A stretch of DNA of 64,000 bases from Vagococcus entomophilus (lineage in GTDB: Bacteria > Bacillota > Bacilli > Lactobacillales > Vagococcaceae), in the NCBI RefSeq assembly GCF_003987595.1, contig NZ_NGJZ01000003.1, positions 1 through 64,000 on the forward strand. The letters run 5' to 3'. Below, in pieces: positions 62,223 to 64,000 of the stretch (position 1 is the first letter of the stretch; every line of letters starts with the position of its first letter). The position numbers and the translations under genes are program-made. The notes beneath the pieces are model-generated. The model worked only from the letters and a program-made list of their open reading frames with translations, searched no databases and had not been told where the DNA came from.

Positions 62223-63194
62223 ATGAAAAATATTACCGTTTACAATGAATATGCCACTTTAAAAACTGTTATTATTGGGAACGCTGAAACTATTTATATA
62301 CCGGATGCTATGGAAATGGAACAAGAAGCCCATACTGCAACATGGAAAAAATTGTTGAATAAGTATCTCTATAAAGTACTAAAAGGAAAAAAAGTCCCTC
62401 AATTTTTAGCGAAAAAATATCAACGGGAATTACATGACTTTAAAAAAATATTAGAAAAAAATAATGTGGAAGTTTTAACGGTTGATCCGGTGGTTCCTTC
62501 TAAAAAAGAGGAACCAGGAATGGCCCAAATGTACGCACGCGATAGTGTGATGTGTGTCGGAAATCTACTAATTGAGGGAAATTTAAAACTCGAAATGCGA
62601 AAAAAAGAAATGCGCGGCTATCAATCTATCGTACAATCTATTAAAAATCAATCTTCAATTCACCAATTGCATCCTTCAGAAACTGCTTTTTTAGAAGGTG
62701 GCGACGTCCTTGTTGATTATCCCTATGTATTTGTTGGCATTGGGAAATATGCAAGTAACGAGAATGGCATCAACTGGCTACAAAATTTATTAGATATCAG
62801 CCAAAAAGAACAGCATCCTGACCAAAATTGGCGTGTCATTCCAGTCTATCTGAATGACGACTCCTTACATCACTTAGATTGTTGTTTTACTATTATTGGT
62901 CCTAAAACAGCTATTATTCATAAGGACTCTTTAAAAGCGCTCCCTAAAGAACTCGAAGATTATCACTTCATTGAAATTGACACAAAAACCAATAAGGAAA
63001 TGGGTGGAAATGTTCTTGTTATCGGTCCTAAAAAAATAATCGTTCAGAAGCGACACCTCTCTTTACAAAAGTCACTTCAAGCACTTGGATATACTGTCTT
63101 CCCTCTAGATTTCACATGGCACGCACGTTTGGATGGTGCCTTTCGTTGCGCTTCTTGTCCACTTGAGCGGATTGAAGAAAATCATTCCATATGA
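62223..63194 (+). CDS. Arginine-deiminase-like/amidinotransferase superfamily enzyme (copy 2)
   Basis: The 323-residue paralogue of the enzyme at 38.5 kb has the same landmarks: MAQMYARDSVMCVG, EGGDVLVDYPYVFVGIGKYASNE, LHHLDCCFTIIGPKTA-type His region and nucleophile Cys in DGAFRCASCPLER. They are similar from end to end, including NVYNEY-type starts, so this is a duplication within a single regulon. It is monocistronic, with its own MarR-type promoter and terminator. It is shorter than ADI. The substrate is unknown. Confidence 0.82.
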   Translation: MKNITVYNEYATLKTVIIGNAETIYIPDAMEMEQEAHTATWKKLLNKYLYKVLKGKKVPQFLAKKYQRELHDFKKILEKNNVEVLTVDPVVPSKKEEPGMAQMYARDSVMCVGNLLIEGNLKLEMRKKEMRGYQSIVQSIKNQSSIHQLHPSETAFLEGGDVLVDYPYVFVGIGKYASNENGINWLQNLLDISQKEQHPDQNWRVIPVYLNDDSLHHLDCCFTIIGPKTAIIHKDSLKALPKELEDYHFIEIDTKTNKEMGGNVLVIGPKKIIVQKRHLSLQKSLQALGYTVFPLDFTWHARLDGAFRCASCPLERIEENHSI

Positions 63195-63204
63195 TGTCTA
63201 GCTA

Positions 63205-63242
63205 AAAACCCCACCAATTGTTCTTTCAATTGGTGGGGTTTT
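63205..63242 (+). terminator. Terminator of the second deiminase-like gene
   Basis: A perfect 16-bp stem (AAAACCCCACCAATTG) and T run. Confidence 0.9.
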
Positions 63243-63309
63243 CTTCTTTTTTCTTGTATTCAAAAAACAAACTAGCATTGTTCAATCTCTTATTAAAAAG
63301 GACACATCC

Positions 63310-64000
63310 TTACTTATTTTCATATCCATCTAAATGAGTTTGATGCCAATTCCACGCTGTAGTCATGATGGTTTCAACGTCCGTGTACCTTGGTTTCCAA
63401 CCCAAAATTTGACAGGCTTTATCCGGTGATGCCACTAACATACTCGGATCACCCGCTCTTCTTGGACCAACTCTTGTAGGGATTTCTTTACCGGTAATCT
63501 TCCGAGCTGCTGTGACCATTTCTTTTACAGAAAAACCTTGATTACTTCCTAAGTTGAAAACCGTACTCTCATTGCCTTGTTCTAAATATTCTAGTGCCAG
63601 TAAATGCGCTTGAATCAAATCAACCACATGGACATAATCCCTCACACACGAACCATCTGGAGTCTCATAATCTTCTCCAAAAACAACAATTTCTTTTCGT
63701 TGTCCTAAAGCGGTTTGTAAAATCAGCGGTACTAAGTGAGTCTCAGGTGAATGGTCCTCTCCAATAGTGCTATCTAACTTAGCTCCGGCCACATTAAAAT
63801 ATCGAAGCGCTACATAGTGAATTCCATAAGCTTGTTCACACCAATGCATCATTTTTTCCATCATTAGCTTACTTTCACCATACGGATTTTTAGGATTGGT
63901 TGACGTTTTTTCCGTAATGGGCATGACTTTGGGCTCTCCATATACTGCTGCGGTTGAGGAAAAGACAATATTTTTTATCCCTCGCTCTTGCATGACTTCC
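63310..64000 (-). CDS. galE: UDP-glucose 4-epimerase, C-terminal part (truncated by window edge)
   Basis: The last 230 residues or so of Gal[12 protein letters not shown] with the catalytic Ser/Thr, the Tyr and Lys of [48 protein letters not shown] and [12 protein letters not shown]. It interconverts UDP-glucose and UDP-galactose in the Leloir pathway. The start and NAD-binding site are outside the window. Confidence 0.93.
   Translation of the reverse strand, partial: EVMQERGIKNIVFSSTAAVYGEPKVMPITEKTSTNPKNPYGESKLMMEKMMHWCEQAYGIHYVALRYFNVAGAKLDSTIGEDHSPETHLVPLILQTALGQRKEIVVFGEDYETPDGSCVRDYVHVVDLIQAHLLALEYLEQGNESTVFNLGSNQGFSVKEMVTAARKITGKEIPTRVGPRRAGDPSMLVASPDKACQILGWKPRYTDVETIMTTAWNWHQTHLDGYENK

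Overview
This window is from a low-GC Gram-positive of the order Lactobacillales, most likely an Enterococcus or close relative. The grounds are indirect: AT-rich DNA with strong AGGAGG-type ribosome sites, an LPxTG surface protein with MucBP repeats, glucose-family PTS permeases with a LicT-type antiterminator, a malolactic cluster, an ABC-F protein with a leader attenuator, and many MarR/TetR regulators. I see no rRNA, tRNA, CRISPR array, prophage or intact insertion sequence. Species cannot be fixed from the sequence alone.

Layout. 0-4 kb: 5' part of a secreted C-type-lectin-like surface protein, an HD phosphohydrolase, a MATE exporter and a 23-aa membrane peptide. 4.2-8.9 kb: five-gene ABC import operon (lipoprotein, cytoplasmic phosphatase-superfamily enzyme, two permeases, ATPase) whose promoter carries 11-bp-spaced Pho-box-like repeats. 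9.1-10.7 kb: mntH. 10.8-14.7 kb: LicT-type antiterminator, PTS IIBC, IIA and an ADP-ribosylglycohydrolase behind a RAT/terminator leader. 14.9-20.4 kb: WYL and AraC regulators, a second PTS IIBC and a GH3 beta-glucosidase. 20.4-25.4 kb: hydrolases, a HicB-like orphan, an ABC-F protein behind a uORF/terminator leader, and an MFS transporter. 25.7-29.8 kb: malolactic cluster (mleR-like, mleS, 2HCT carrier). 29.9-35.8 kb: membrane esterase, then a TetR-ABC-ABC-small ORF operon with a Fur-box-like palindrome and a TetR-type palindrome at its promoter. 36-47 kb: P-type ATPase, CDF transporter, arginine-deiminase-like enzyme, MMPL exporter with TetR, aldo/keto reductase with DUF2316 and MarR, and a second MarR. 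47-54 kb: serine hydrolase, GNAT, PAD/agmatine-deiminase-like enzyme, NAD-sugar reductase, truA, a decayed signal peptidase and an Mga-like regulator. 54-58 kb: large LPxTG MucBP adhesin. 58-64 kb: small membrane protein, S41 protease, a structured RNA candidate, an SDR-MarR operon, a second arginine-deiminase-like enzyme, and the end of galE.

How it fits together. The most interesting thread is a local regulon. Three promoters, at about 40.7, 46.96 and 62.1 kb, share one design: TTGACA, 17 nt, a TAAA-type -10, then TTAGTTARCAAARGTAAY. They drive a small ORF/CDF/deiminase-like operon, a marR gene, and a second deiminase-like gene, so the MarR at 46.5 kb is the likely common repressor. Other self-contained circuits are a probable phosphate-controlled phospho-compound importer, an iron- and TetR-controlled ABC pair resembling siderophore transporters of the YbtPQ/IrtAB kind, and an ABC-F gene with ribosome-mediated attenuation. 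Start codons were moved from the longest ORF wherever a ribosome site clearly favoured a downstream start.
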